Below, one piece after another: positions 1 through 6,254 of a DNA stretch of 13,424 bases. The notes beneath the pieces were generated by a model. That model was given only the letters and a program-made list of their open reading frames with translations, was not told the origin of the DNA and ran no database searches. The position numbers and the translations under genes are program-made. The stretch comes from Microcaldota archaeon. Lineage in GTDB: Archaea; Micrarchaeota; Micrarchaeia; Micrarchaeales; CABMGC01. The first letter of the stretch is position 1. Every line of letters starts with the position of its first letter. The DNA is taken from NCBI GenBank assembly GCA_021791075.1, contig JAJYXH010000029.1:1-13424 (forward strand), given 5' to 3'.

Positions 1-1402
1 CCGTGGCTACCTCCGTGTACTCCCATCCCGGAGAGTTGTTGAGGGAGTACTTGGTCCATAGGGATCCGCTGAACTCTCCGTTGCTCACCCCAGATACCGG
101 CAGGTTGACGAACAGTGTGCTTGCGCTGCCACCATTGCCCGATGACATCTGCGGCCAGTTTACCGAGTCGCTGGCGTTGAAGGGAACCTCCGGAATCCCA
201 CTGCTGTTGAGCGCAGTGCCCTTGGGCACGTACGCCACAGCCACGTTGTTCCATGTGCTCCCGCTGTCCTGTCCGAGCATGAAGCTGATGAACGTGCCGT
301 TCATTATGGTGGTCTTGTTGTCTGAAAAGCCGTACACAGGCCCGGTATAGACCGGGTTCGTCGATACCGTGCAGTTGAATTCGGGGCTTGCAGGCGTGCA
401 CGTGAAGTTGCCAGCATATCCTCCCGAGCTGTAGTTTCCAGAGGTGTAGTTCAGGGTCGTTATGCCTGTGCCGTTGTAGTGGGGTGGAAATCCGCTGTAC
501 GTGTTGTTCTCCACAGGTCCGGGAAGCGCCGCTATCCCCTGCACGGTCACGGGCGCACCTATCGAGGTCGCAGACATGGAGAACGAGAACGAAACGGTCT
601 GGTTCTGCTTTTCATTTAGATAGCCTGTGATGTTCAGCGGCACGTAGTACTGGCTCGAGATGCACATTGTTATGTTATATTTTGTTATTGTGCCATTCTG
701 CCCCGCGCTGCCGTGCATGCCCACCATGACGCAGCCGTTGCCGTTGTACTCTCTCTGCCCCATTACCGTAAGCGTTGTGCTGTTTGAGAAGATGCCCCCG
801 GGTGCGGAGTCTATTCCGGAGGTCAGATTCCCCACTGTGCTCTTGGAACCCTTCTGGCATGTTATGTTGGCAGCCGCAGAGGACTTGCCGAAGAGGCTGG
901 TCTGGACCGAGCCGCATGAAAAGTCTGTTCCGTTTACTAAGTGTATTGAGTATGAAGTTATATTGCCAAGCAGCGGCACTCCTGTGGCGTAGAGGTATGA
1001 TCTGGTGTTGTTGCCATTCTTCTCAAAACTAAGCCTGAAAGGTATCGTCGCCTCAAGATTGCCGAGGAGCGACCCAGATCCAGAAGCATTAAAGATTACG
1101 TTTCCAGAGTAACTGACATTAAGCTGGCTCTCCTCGGATATATGCTTCCCCATTATCTGGGACAGCTTTGGCAGCGTCTGGTTCGATTTAGAAGAGAGCA
1201 TCGCATACAGGCTTGAGGATCCATGTCCTCCCAGCACAAATGACAGGAGAAGCACTATGAGGATTACCACCACCGCTATGCCTATTATGAGCCCGATCGG
1301 AGCCTTCCATTGCGCAGCTCCTGATGGTGCAGGCGTCGGTGAAGGGCCTAGCGATTCTGGGGCTGCCGTCGCAGCAGTTCCTACTCCAGGTTGCGGATTC
1401 AT
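1..1402 (-). CDS. Membrane-anchored, heavily sequon-rich extracellular surface protein (partial, C-terminus off the left edge)
   Basis: The reading frame is open on the minus strand from an ATG at 1402-1400 to the window edge, giving 467 codons without a stop. Residues 1-33 are rich in Pro, Ala, Ser and Thr and lack a cleavable signal. A single hydrophobic segment follows at about 34-58 (starting APIGLIIGIAVVV). The rest is polar and rich in Ser, Thr, Asn, Gly and Tyr, with more than twenty N-x-S/T sequons and about six cysteines, as in glycosylated, disulfide-stabilised archaeal surface proteins. The topology is therefore an N-in signal anchor with a large outside domain. The last visible stretch (around PVSGVSNGEFSGSLW) looks like a compact beta-rich domain. 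The exact family is not recognised; an S-layer-associated or adhesin-like role is inference. A TATA-like box lies about 40 bases upstream of the start. Confidence 0.75.
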   Translation of the reverse strand, partial: MNPQPGVGTAATAAPESLGPSPTPAPSGAAQWKAPIGLIIGIAVVVILIVLLLSFVLGGHGSSSLYAMLSSKSNQTLPKLSQIMGKHISEESQLNVSYSGNVIFNASGSGSLLGNLEATIPFRLSFEKNGNNTRSYLYATGVPLLGNITSYSIHLVNGTDFSCGSVQTSLFGKSSAAANITCQKGSKSTVGNLTSGIDSAPGGIFSNSTTLTVMGQREYNGNGCVMVGMHGSAGQNGTITKYNITMCISSQYYVPLNITGYLNEKQNQTVSFSFSMSATSIGAPVTVQGIAALPGPVENNTYSGFPPHYNGTGITTLNYTSGNYSSGGYAGNFTCTPASPEFNCTVSTNPVYTGPVYGFSDNKTTIMNGTFISFMLGQDSGSTWNNVAVAYVPKGTALNSSGIPEVPFNASDSVNWPQMSSGNGGSASTLFVNLPVSGVSNGEFSGSLWTKYSLNNSPGWEYTEVAT

Positions 1403-1439
1403 ACTCTACCACTGGGCACAATACGACTTACTTACAAAA

Positions 1440-1450
1440 GCATAAAAAGC
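1440..1450 (-). promoter_or_regulatory. TATA-like box for the surface-protein gene
   Basis: Read on the minus strand this is GCTTTTTATGC, a plausible archaeal TATA element. It lies about 40 bases upstream of the ATG at 1402, which would leave a leader of roughly 10-15 bases. The match to consensus is moderate. Confidence 0.4.
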
Positions 1451-1458
1451 TTTCATCT

Positions 1459-1519
1459 CCTGTGTTCGGTCCTAAAACAGTTCAAGGCCTTCAAAATCCC
1501 GAAGGCCTTTGTGCACAGG
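1459..1519. repeat. Nested inverted repeats between the divergent surface-protein and vapBC promoters; possible operator
   Basis: AAGGCCTTC at 1484-1492 pairs exactly with GAAGGCCTT at 1501-1509, a 9-bp stem with an 8-base loop. Because AAGGCCTT is itself a palindrome, the two copies are also direct repeats 18 bases apart. A second, outer pair is CCTGTG at 1459-1464 and CACAGG at 1514-1519, and the inner edge of the right arm touches the vapBC TATA box. VapB antitoxins commonly autorepress through inverted repeats at their promoter, so an operator role is a reasonable inference. A terminator or attenuator is the alternative. Confidence 0.5.
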
Positions 1520-1527
1520 TTTATATA
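1520..1527 (+). promoter_or_regulatory. TATA box of vapBC
   Basis: TTTATATA is a near-consensus archaeal TATA box. Its centre is about 27 bases before the ATG at 1551, so transcription should begin at or next to the start codon, giving a leaderless message. No Shine-Dalgarno sequence is present, which agrees. Confidence 0.65.
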
Positions 1528-1550
1528 TGTATATATTAATATATTAATTG

Positions 1551-1814
1551 ATGACAATGAGCAAACTAATAGCAGTATCGGAGGAGGTATACGACGAACT
1601 CTCCGAAATAAAGGACGGGAAATCATTTACCGAGACAATAAAGGGCCTGCTTGAAGAGAAAATTAAGAAGCGCGGAACACTAAAGGAGGTCGCAAAATTA
1701 GCCGGAATAATGGACAGGAAAGACGTAGAGAAGCTGAGAAAGGCATCAAAGGAGTTTAGAAGGAACTTTAAAGCCAGGGAATTTACCTCAAGGGGTCCGC
1801 ATGGTAGTTCTTGA
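1551..1814 (+). CDS. vapB: VapB-type antitoxin (DUF217/UPF0330-like)
   Basis: This is an 87-residue antitoxin for the downstream PIN toxin. The N-terminal 40 residues (SKLIAVSEEVYDEL, then SFTETIKGLLEEK) match the DNA-binding and dimerising pattern of archaeal VapB proteins of the DUF217 type. The C-terminal part from about residue 50 is charged and helical (RKDVEKLRKASKEFRRNF) and is the expected toxin-wrapping segment. The ATG at 1551 sits at leaderless distance from a strong TATA box; a second in-frame ATG at 1557 is possible, and a TTG at 1548 is less likely. The gene overlaps vapC by 14 bases, so the two are translated as a coupled pair. Autoregulation through the inverted repeats just upstream is likely. 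Confidence 0.8.
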   Translation: MTMSKLIAVSEEVYDELSEIKDGKSFTETIKGLLEEKIKKRGTLKEVAKLAGIMDRKDVEKLRKASKEFRRNFKAREFTSRGPHGSS

Positions 1815-2172
1815 TACAAGCGTTGTCCTAGATCTCATAGAAGGGGATGAAAGCGTACTTAAGTCCCTGCGTCAGTTTTCAGACCAGAGAATCGGCATAA
1901 CGCTCTTCACAGAATACGAAGTAAGAAGGGGACAGGATGAGAGGAACAAAGATAAAATAGACAGGGTCATTGGCACATTCGGCGAATGCGAGTTTGACCA
2001 CAATGCTCTCAATGAGGCAATAAAGATCTACAAGGATCTGGAAGGCCGTGGAAGGCTGATAAACGAGATAGATATCCTCATAGCGGCAACAAGCATAAGC
2101 AACGGCGAAGTGCTACTGACCCGAGATCACGACTTTGAGGAGATCGGCAGTCCAAGAATAAGGGTAATATAA
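1801..2172 (+). CDS. vapC: VapC-type PIN-domain toxin ribonuclease
   Basis: This is a 123-residue PIN domain, the usual length for VapC. The acidic Mg-binding residues are in place: Asp5 in VLDTS, a glutamate at 38 or 40 in TEYE, Asp91 in EIDILIAA, and Asp109/Asp111 in TRDHDF. VapC toxins are Mg-dependent endoribonucleases that cleave tRNA or rRNA; the target here cannot be read from sequence. The start codon lies inside the end of vapB in another frame. The stop codon shares a base with the ATG of the next gene (TAATG), so a three-gene transcript is likely. Confidence 0.9.
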   Translation: MVVLDTSVVLDLIEGDESVLKSLRQFSDQRIGITLFTEYEVRRGQDERNKDKIDRVIGTFGECEFDHNALNEAIKIYKDLEGRGRLINEIDILIAATSISNGEVLLTRDHDFEEIGSPRIRVI

Positions 2173-2762
2173 TGAACAATCTCTGGAAGTCGTACGAGAG
2201 AGAGGCCGTAAAGCCCGCATTCGGGTCCGCAAGGCTTCAGCTCAAGACGGGAAACAGGTGGCACACGTCCCTCGCAATGGTCGAGGACAGGAGCCGCGAC
2301 GTCGAGACGGGAAGAGCAATCCTCCAGGGGTACTCCCCGGAAAAAAGGTACGTGCTCGCAAAGAACATCACCAGGGACCTCCTCGTCTCAATATACGATG
2401 TAAATACCTCATCATCTCTCATCATGAGGCCATCGATGCTTCTCATGAGGCATAACGTCAGCGCGATATCCCAAAAGGTCAAGAAGGGCGGGTTCAAGAA
2501 CATGGAAGTAAGGCTGATAGGCCTCCAGAACGGGATCACGGAACTCGGCGCCGCGGTAAGCGACATAGAGAAGGCTGTCGGCGGGGCACTCGTCGAGGTA
2601 GACCTATTCGGAAACGAGATCAGGAACATAGCGATAGACCTGAAGACCGGATCCAGCTATGACCTTCTGCTGCAGAACAGGATATACGGGCCTGCAGAGC
2701 GGATAAACAAAGAGACTGCAGACGACTTTGCTAAGAGGAGGTCAGAGCTCACTTTTGTATAG
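2172..2762 (+). CDS. Protein of unknown function, translationally coupled to vapC
   Basis: This is a 196-residue soluble protein that I do not recognise. There is no signal peptide, transmembrane segment, P-loop or clear metal-binding motif. The N-terminal 50 residues are basic and polar (KSYEREAVKPAFG, then WHTSLAMVEDRSRD). The middle is a run of short hydrophobic strands and helices (RDLLVSIYDVNT, AVGGALVEVDLFG). Its ATG overlaps the vapC stop by one base, so it is read as a unit with the toxin. Base composition is like the chromosomal genes downstream rather than AT-rich. Its last 21 bases overlap the end of the convergent thpR gene. It could be a third component of the toxin-antitoxin locus or an unrelated housekeeping gene downstream. 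Confidence 0.75.
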   Translation: MNNLWKSYEREAVKPAFGSARLQLKTGNRWHTSLAMVEDRSRDVETGRAILQGYSPEKRYVLAKNITRDLLVSIYDVNTSSSLIMRPSMLLMRHNVSAISQKVKKGGFKNMEVRLIGLQNGITELGAAVSDIEKAVGGALVEVDLFGNEIRNIAIDLKTGSSYDLLLQNRIYGPAERINKETADDFAKRRSELTFV

Positions 2763-3266
2763 CTCCTCGTAAACCGGACCGTTCTCCTTGAGCGTGCTCT
2801 TCTTCATCACTATCGAGTCGGCATCAAAGGACCCGAATCTGACCGAGGAGTATCTCCCGATCGCGTCCATCAAACCCGCTCCCGGCCTCCTCTTCACCCT
2901 TGCGACTGTTGCGTGCGGTACGAACTTCTCGTCCTCAACCATTCCCGTTCCCTCGGCAAGCGCCCTGTGTATCGCGCTGACCTTCTCAGCCCCCGATAGG
3001 ACAGGTATGTAGATTACCCTCATTATCTTGGGTGTGAAGTATGAGACTCCCTCGAGCGAGACCTCGAACCTGCCGGTCTTTATCCCATCCGCCACGGACT
3101 TTATCTGCTCCACCTTGTGCTCGTCTATCTCGCCGAAGAACTGCAGAGTTATGTGCACCGCATCTCCCCTGACCAGGGTAACGCCCTCAGGCTTTATCTC
3201 TTCCTCAAACTCGAGTATCCGGGCCTTTATGTCCTCAGGGATCTCTATTGCCGCAAAGACGCGCAT
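2742..3266 (-). CDS. thpR: RNA 2',3'-cyclic phosphodiesterase (ThpR/LigT, 2H family)
   Basis: This 174-residue protein has the two HxT(x) motifs of the 2H phosphoesterase superfamily: HITL at residues 38-41 and HATV at 118-121, at the usual spacing. The N-terminus MRVFAAIEIP is typical of the family. ThpR opens 2',3'-cyclic phosphates on RNA ends to 2'-phosphates, and in archaea is associated with tRNA end and splice-junction processing. The ATG lies about 25 bases from a TATA-like box on the minus strand, so the message is probably leaderless. The gene diverges from a tRNA-binding protein gene, which fits an RNA-metabolism neighbourhood. The 3' end overlaps the unknown gene at 2172-2762. Confidence 0.92.
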   Translation of the reverse strand: MRVFAAIEIPEDIKARILEFEEEIKPEGVTLVRGDAVHITLQFFGEIDEHKVEQIKSVADGIKTGRFEVSLEGVSYFTPKIMRVIYIPVLSGAEKVSAIHRALAEGTGMVEDEKFVPHATVARVKRRPGAGLMDAIGRYSSVRFGSFDADSIVMKKSTLKENGPVYEELYKSEL

Positions 3267-3268
3267 GA

Positions 3269-3276
3269 TTATATAT
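3269..3276 (+). promoter_or_regulatory. TATA box for the tRNA-binding protein gene, touching the thpR start
   Basis: TTATATAT lies just 2 bases beyond the thpR start codon. It is about 35 bases before the ATG at 3308, giving a short leader of around 10 bases. Confidence 0.5.
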
Positions 3277-3285
3277 GTGCCGAGG

Positions 3286-3297
3286 AAATTTAATAAG
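3286..3297 (-). promoter_or_regulatory. TATA-like box for thpR
   Basis: On the minus strand this reads CTTATTAAATTT. Its centre is about 25 bases from the thpR ATG, the distance expected for a leaderless transcript. It lies downstream of the opposing TATA box, so the two promoters are interlocked. Confidence 0.5.
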
Positions 3298-3307
3298 CGG
3301 TGTCTTT

Positions 3308-3640
3308 ATGGTCCTGTTCGAAGACTTTGCCAAGCTGGATCTCCGGGTAGGGGAGATAACCCTTGTCGAGGATCACGATGGCGCGAGGAAGCCGATGTAC
3401 AAGCTCACCGTCAACTTCGGCGCAGAGATAGGAACGAGGACCATAGTGGCCGGGATAAAGGCGAGCTACTCCAAGGAGGAGCTAACAAATAAGAAGGTTG
3501 TCTGCATAGTCAACCTCGACCCTAAGACAATCGCAGGGATAGAGTCGCAGGGCATGCTGCTTGCGGCAGGAGAGGATGCAGAGAGGATCTCCCTTGTAAC
3601 GATAGACAGGGATGCCGAGGCAGGAAGCAGGATACATTGA
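3308..3640 (+). CDS. Free-standing EMAP-II-like tRNA-binding OB-fold protein (MetRS beta/CsaA-like)
   Basis: This is a 110-residue protein starting at the ATG of MVLFEDFAKLDLRVGEI. The pattern of the domain is clear throughout: FAKLDLRVGEI, YKLTVNFG, RTIVAGI, VVCIVNLDPKTIAGI and SQGMLLAA. The same domain forms the C-terminus of methionyl-tRNA synthetase in many organisms and the stand-alone CsaA and Trbp111 proteins, where it binds the tRNA elbow or outer corner. In archaea it often occurs as a separate protein that assists MetRS. An upstream in-frame GTG (3275) would add 11 residues lying over the promoter and is less likely. The UPF0200 kinase gene follows after 12 bases and is probably co-transcribed. 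Confidence 0.88.
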   Translation: MVLFEDFAKLDLRVGEITLVEDHDGARKPMYKLTVNFGAEIGTRTIVAGIKASYSKEELTNKKVVCIVNLDPKTIAGIESQGMLLAAGEDAERISLVTIDRDAEAGSRIH

Positions 3641-3652
3641 GTTGGTGCTTGT

Positions 3653-4228
3653 ATGATAATAGTCGTAGTAGGCCTCCCGGGCTCGGGGAAGAGCACGGCA
3701 GCGCAGCTGCTCAAGGAGGAGGGCTTCCAGGTCATAGAGCTGGGGGACATCTGGAGAGGCCTTCTCAGGGAGTACAAGATACCGAGGGACGACCCCAAGG
3801 CGACGAGGGAGTTCACCCTCTGGGTAAGGAAGAAGGAAGGAAAGGATATCTACGCAAAGCGCGCGGTGAAGCTGATCAAGAAGTCCATGAGCAACATCGT
3901 GATAATGGGCGTAAGGAGCACCTACGAGATGGACTACCTCAAGAGGAGGATAAAGGAGATGAAGGTTATTGCGATAGTCTCCCCGTTCAAGACCAGGTTC
4001 AACAGGCTCAAGGTTCGCTCAAAGCCCGAGGACCCGAAGACCATCGAGGACTTCAGGTGGCTGGAGACGAGGGAGAGGCGCGGGTTCATGTCGGACAAGA
4101 AGGAGGAGAAGCACGGGGTCATGGTGCTCATAAAGAGCGCCGATTACGTAATATCGAACACGTCTAGCGTAGGAGAGCTCGAGTCTGACCTGAAGGGAGT
4201 ACTAGAAAAGATCGGCAAGAAGAGATAG
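3653..4228 (+). CDS. UPF0200-family P-loop kinase (adenylate kinase/dephospho-CoA kinase-like)
   Basis: This 191-residue protein begins MIIVVVGLPGSGKST. The Walker A motif is at residues 7-15, and after it the NMP-binding part reads GFQVIELGDIWRGLL. A basic lid-like region follows (RSKPEDPKTIEDFRWLETRE), as in archaeal UPF0200 proteins. These belong to the nucleoside/nucleotide kinase group and share COG membership with dephospho-CoA kinase. The true substrate is unproven, and archaeal dephospho-CoA kinase activity has been assigned to a different family, so I would not name it CoaE. It follows the tRNA-binding gene by 12 bases. Its stop codon TAG (4226-4228) directly abuts the reverse-strand stop of the HIT gene. 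Confidence 0.8.
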   Translation: MIIVVVGLPGSGKSTAAQLLKEEGFQVIELGDIWRGLLREYKIPRDDPKATREFTLWVRKKEGKDIYAKRAVKLIKKSMSNIVIMGVRSTYEMDYLKRRIKEMKVIAIVSPFKTRFNRLKVRSKPEDPKTIEDFRWLETRERRGFMSDKKEEKHGVMVLIKSADYVISNTSSVGELESDLKGVLEKIGKKR

Positions 4229-4633
4229 CTAACGGCCCCTTATCCTGTCGAACGCCTCCTGTATGTCTATCCCCTTGTCGGCGTTCCTGTGCAACCAGAG
4301 GCTTAAGCCGTCGTCCTTGTATCTCGGGACCAGGTGCATATGGTAATGCATGACGCTCTGTCCGGCCTCCTTGCCGCTGGACTGCATCGTGTTGAATCCA
4401 TCGGCGCCTAGCCTCGACCTGTAGAGCGAGGCGAGCTCCCTCGCCCTCGCAGCAATCTTCATCACCATCTCCTCAGGTATGTCGAGTATGTTGTCGTAAT
4501 GCTTCCTGGAAATTATCAGCGTGTGGCCCCTGCTAACCGGATTCGAGTCGAGAAAGGCGATGACCTCCTCATCCTCGTGCACCACGTATGCGGCGCTCTT
4601 CCCCGAGGCAATCCCGCAGAACACACATCCCAT
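4229..4633 (-). CDS. HIT-family nucleotide hydrolase (Hint/Ap4A-hydrolase-like)
   Basis: This 134-residue protein has the defining histidine triad as HYHMHL, with His96, His98 and His100. The supporting motifs are AFLDSNPVSRGHTLII (26-41) and the N-terminal CVFC (3-6), which with a later His may hold zinc as in many prokaryotic HIT proteins. HIT proteins hydrolyse AMP-lysine, AMP-NH2 or dinucleoside polyphosphates; the exact substrate cannot be chosen here. The ATG lies about 27 bases from a good TATA box (4655-4664), so the message is likely leaderless. The gene is convergent with the UPF0200 kinase with no intervening base. Confidence 0.92.
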   Translation of the reverse strand: MGCVFCGIASGKSAAYVVHEDEEVIAFLDSNPVSRGHTLIISRKHYDNILDIPEEMVMKIAARARELASLYRSRLGADGFNTMQSSGKEAGQSVMHYHMHLVPRYKDDGLSLWLHRNADKGIDIQEAFDRIRGR

Positions 4634-4654
4634 GGGTTATACTCTCAGATAGGG

Positions 4655-4664
4655 AATATAAAAG
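4655..4664 (-). promoter_or_regulatory. TATA box of the HIT gene
   Basis: On the minus strand it reads CTTTTATATT, close to the archaeal consensus. It is centred about 27 bases from the HIT start codon. Confidence 0.6.
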
Positions 4665-4697
4665 GCTAGGAAAGCGCAGTCCCCCACCAGCCCGATT

Positions 4698-5045
4698 CTA
4701 CACTGCGCTTATCTGCACTAGCCTCCTGGCAGCGTGGCGATTATCGCTCCCGCTGCCCCTGTCTCCAAACCCGCCTCTCAGTACATCTTTCCCACCCTCT
4801 GTCAGCTCTAATGGCCGATACTCCTCACCCTTCTCAGTGAAATCCAGCATTCCCTTCTCCTTGAGCCTGTGCAGCGTATACCATACGCCGCTCTGAGAGA
4901 TGCCATACTTCTCGGACGTGTACTCCACGAACTCCGTAGCCGTAGGTATCTGGTCCAGTCCGATCTCAGAGAGCACCATGACCTCCTTGTCAGTGACATG
5001 GCGATCCTCAGACCCATTGTTATATTTGTATTTAACCACTTGCAT
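4698..5045 (-). CDS. Small winged-helix DNA-binding protein, probable transcription regulator
   Basis: This is a 115-residue protein. Residues 18-47 form a helical N-terminal part (DKEVMVLSEIGLDQIPTATE). The recognition helix appears at 48-63 (YGISQSGVWYTLHRLK), followed by KGMLDFTEKGEEYRPLELTEGG, the strands of a wing. This is the pattern of MarR/PadR/ArsR-like winged helices. The C-terminal 25 residues are Gly/Arg/Ser-rich and probably flexible. I chose the ATG at 5045 because GGGTGGTG sits 4 bases upstream as a ribosome-binding site. An in-frame ATG at 5096 would add 17 atypical residues. It is divergent from the prepilin peptidase, so regulation of that gene or of itself is possible. Confidence 0.72.
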   Translation of the reverse strand: MQVVKYKYNNGSEDRHVTDKEVMVLSEIGLDQIPTATEFVEYTSEKYGISQSGVWYTLHRLKEKGMLDFTEKGEEYRPLELTEGGKDVLRGGFGDRGSGSDNRHAARRLVQISAV

Positions 5046-5115
5046 AAAGCACCACCCAGAGAGAAAATCAGAAGGAACTTTATGCAGTGGACACATGCTT
5101 CTCGCATATGCCTAT

Positions 5116-5200
5116 GGTCGTAAATACTGGTGATACTACCAATGTTGGCATTCCTGCCCACATATTCAGATTATACGTCTGGTAGTTCATCTTTACGACC
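5116..5200. repeat. Long imperfect hairpin in the intergenic region; candidate structured RNA or operator
   Basis: GGTCGTAAA (5116-5124) pairs with TTTACGACC (5192-5200). GGTGA (5129-5133) pairs with TCATC (5187-5191) with one G-U pair. ACTACCA (5135-5141) pairs with TGGTAGT (5180-5186). The right arm is continuous, and the left arm has only 4-base and 1-base bulges, so about 21 pairs form. Inside the loop, ATGT-t-GGCA at 5142-5150 pairs with TGCC-c-ACAT at 5155-5163 as a smaller hairpin. On the plus strand a T-rich tract (TTTCTTCTCT) follows. A TATA-like TTTATG at about 5079-5084 lies upstream on the plus strand. I cannot assign it to a known RNA family. Confidence 0.5.
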
Positions 5201-5245
5201 TTTCTTCTCTCAATCATTCTAGGAGTAGTTAGATATTTAAACCTT

Positions 5246-6196
5246 GTGTACAAACTTCGCACAACAAACAGGCATGGAAATAAATTCGCAAGATTTATTA
5301 GCAACCGCATTCAAATATGCGTAAGGGATACTCTGTTCATAGAAATTTTCAGGATCGCCGTGCTGCTTGTCGTCACATTTGCGTACGCGATGTTTGACCT
5401 GTTCAACAACAGAAACCTGCCCAACTACTTTGCATATTCGACGGTGGTTGCGGGTCTTCTGCTAACGCTGACATATCCCTACCCTACGATGCTCTACAGC
5501 CTTGCCCTTGCCGCAGTAATAGCGGCAATAGGATACATCACCTACAGGATGGGCCTCCTTGGCGGAGGCGACGTCTTCGAGTTCGTCTTCATAAGCCTAG
5601 TGATGCCGACCCAGATAATCCCGTTGCTCATACGGGGCATCCAGTTCAATCTGCCGTTCATACTTTCCGTGTTCATAACTGCGGGATACACGACGGTGCT
5701 TGTCACCCCGGTCTACTACATACTCAAGGGAAAGAGGAAGCTCGGCCACAAGAAGATCAAGGTAGACCCGGAGAGGTTAGTGGCCGGATGCCTGATCTTC
5801 ATAATGTATGCAGCGCTAATAATCTTCACCACATACGAGATAAATTACAACATTGTCGGGATCCTGCTGCTCTTCGGAGCCGCAATACCCTCGGTGATAA
5901 TACTGATTTACGAGAAGTACATATACGAGGGAATGATGCTGATGGTCTATCCATCGAAGCTCGAGGAGGGCGACATGATAGCAACCAATAGGATGCACAA
6001 GAAGGAGATAGAGTACTTCAAGTCGAGGTCGAGGAACTTCGGAAGGCTCGTCACGAAGCCGCTGATGAACGACATAAGCAAAGTGAAGAGGCAGCTCCCG
6101 GTCTACAAGAACGCGATACCCATGGCGCTCTTCACCTTCATCGGCGTTGTCGTATCGCTGCTGGTGGGAAACCTAATTCTACTGATATTCTTCTAA
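5246..6196 (+). CDS. Type IV prepilin/prearchaellin peptidase (A24 aspartic protease, FlaK/PibD-like)
   Basis: This is a polytopic membrane protease that removes the class III signal peptide of pilin-like and archaellin-like proteins at the inner face of the membrane. The two catalytic aspartates are visible: Asp51 in AMFDLFNNRNLPN, matching the D-x(4-6)-N/R-x-P pattern after the first membrane helix, and Asp109 in the LLGGGDV motif (the family GxGD). About seven or eight hydrophobic segments follow the usual layout. A C-terminal extension with a basic cytosolic loop (about 240-290) and a final helix makes it longer than typical archaeal enzymes. The start is uncertain. GTG at 5246 leaves a long basic N-terminus, while GTG at 5360 would put Asp at residue 13. 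A TATA-like GATTTATTAG at 5292-5301 favours a start nearer 5330. No substrate gene is in the window. Confidence 0.82.
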   Translation: MYKLRTTNRHGNKFARFISNRIQICVRDTLFIEIFRIAVLLVVTFAYAMFDLFNNRNLPNYFAYSTVVAGLLLTLTYPYPTMLYSLALAAVIAAIGYITYRMGLLGGGDVFEFVFISLVMPTQIIPLLIRGIQFNLPFILSVFITAGYTTVLVTPVYYILKGKRKLGHKKIKVDPERLVAGCLIFIMYAALIIFTTYEINYNIVGILLLFGAAIPSVIILIYEKYIYEGMMLMVYPSKLEEGDMIATNRMHKKEIEYFKSRSRNFGRLVTKPLMNDISKVKRQLPVYKNAIPMALFTFIGVVVSLLVGNLILLIFF

Positions 6197-6254
6197 GGGA
6201 CGATCTCCCCAGACTTGTGTACAGCTTCGGAAGCACGCGCGGGATAGTAAAAGG

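Noticed and set aside
2237..2629. 130-residue minus-strand frame over the gene after vapC
   Set aside because: It is an antisense shadow of 2172-2762, which has a coupled start and better protein character.
5183..5185. Pyrrolysine at the in-frame TAG
   Set aside because: No pyl genes or downstream element are visible, and the TAG is inside an RNA stem. A plain stop is simpler.
5116..5200. C/D-box or H/ACA guide RNA
   Set aside because: GATGA and CTGA-like strings occur, but spacing and second boxes do not fit C/D RNAs. No ACA follows the stem at the right distance, and no kink-turn pattern is clear.
5080..5310. 76-residue minus-strand frame, and its inner 36-residue form from an ATG at 5189
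   Set aside because: It overlaps the hairpin on the opposite strand, has no good promoter at leaderless distance, and its residues show no recognisable domain.
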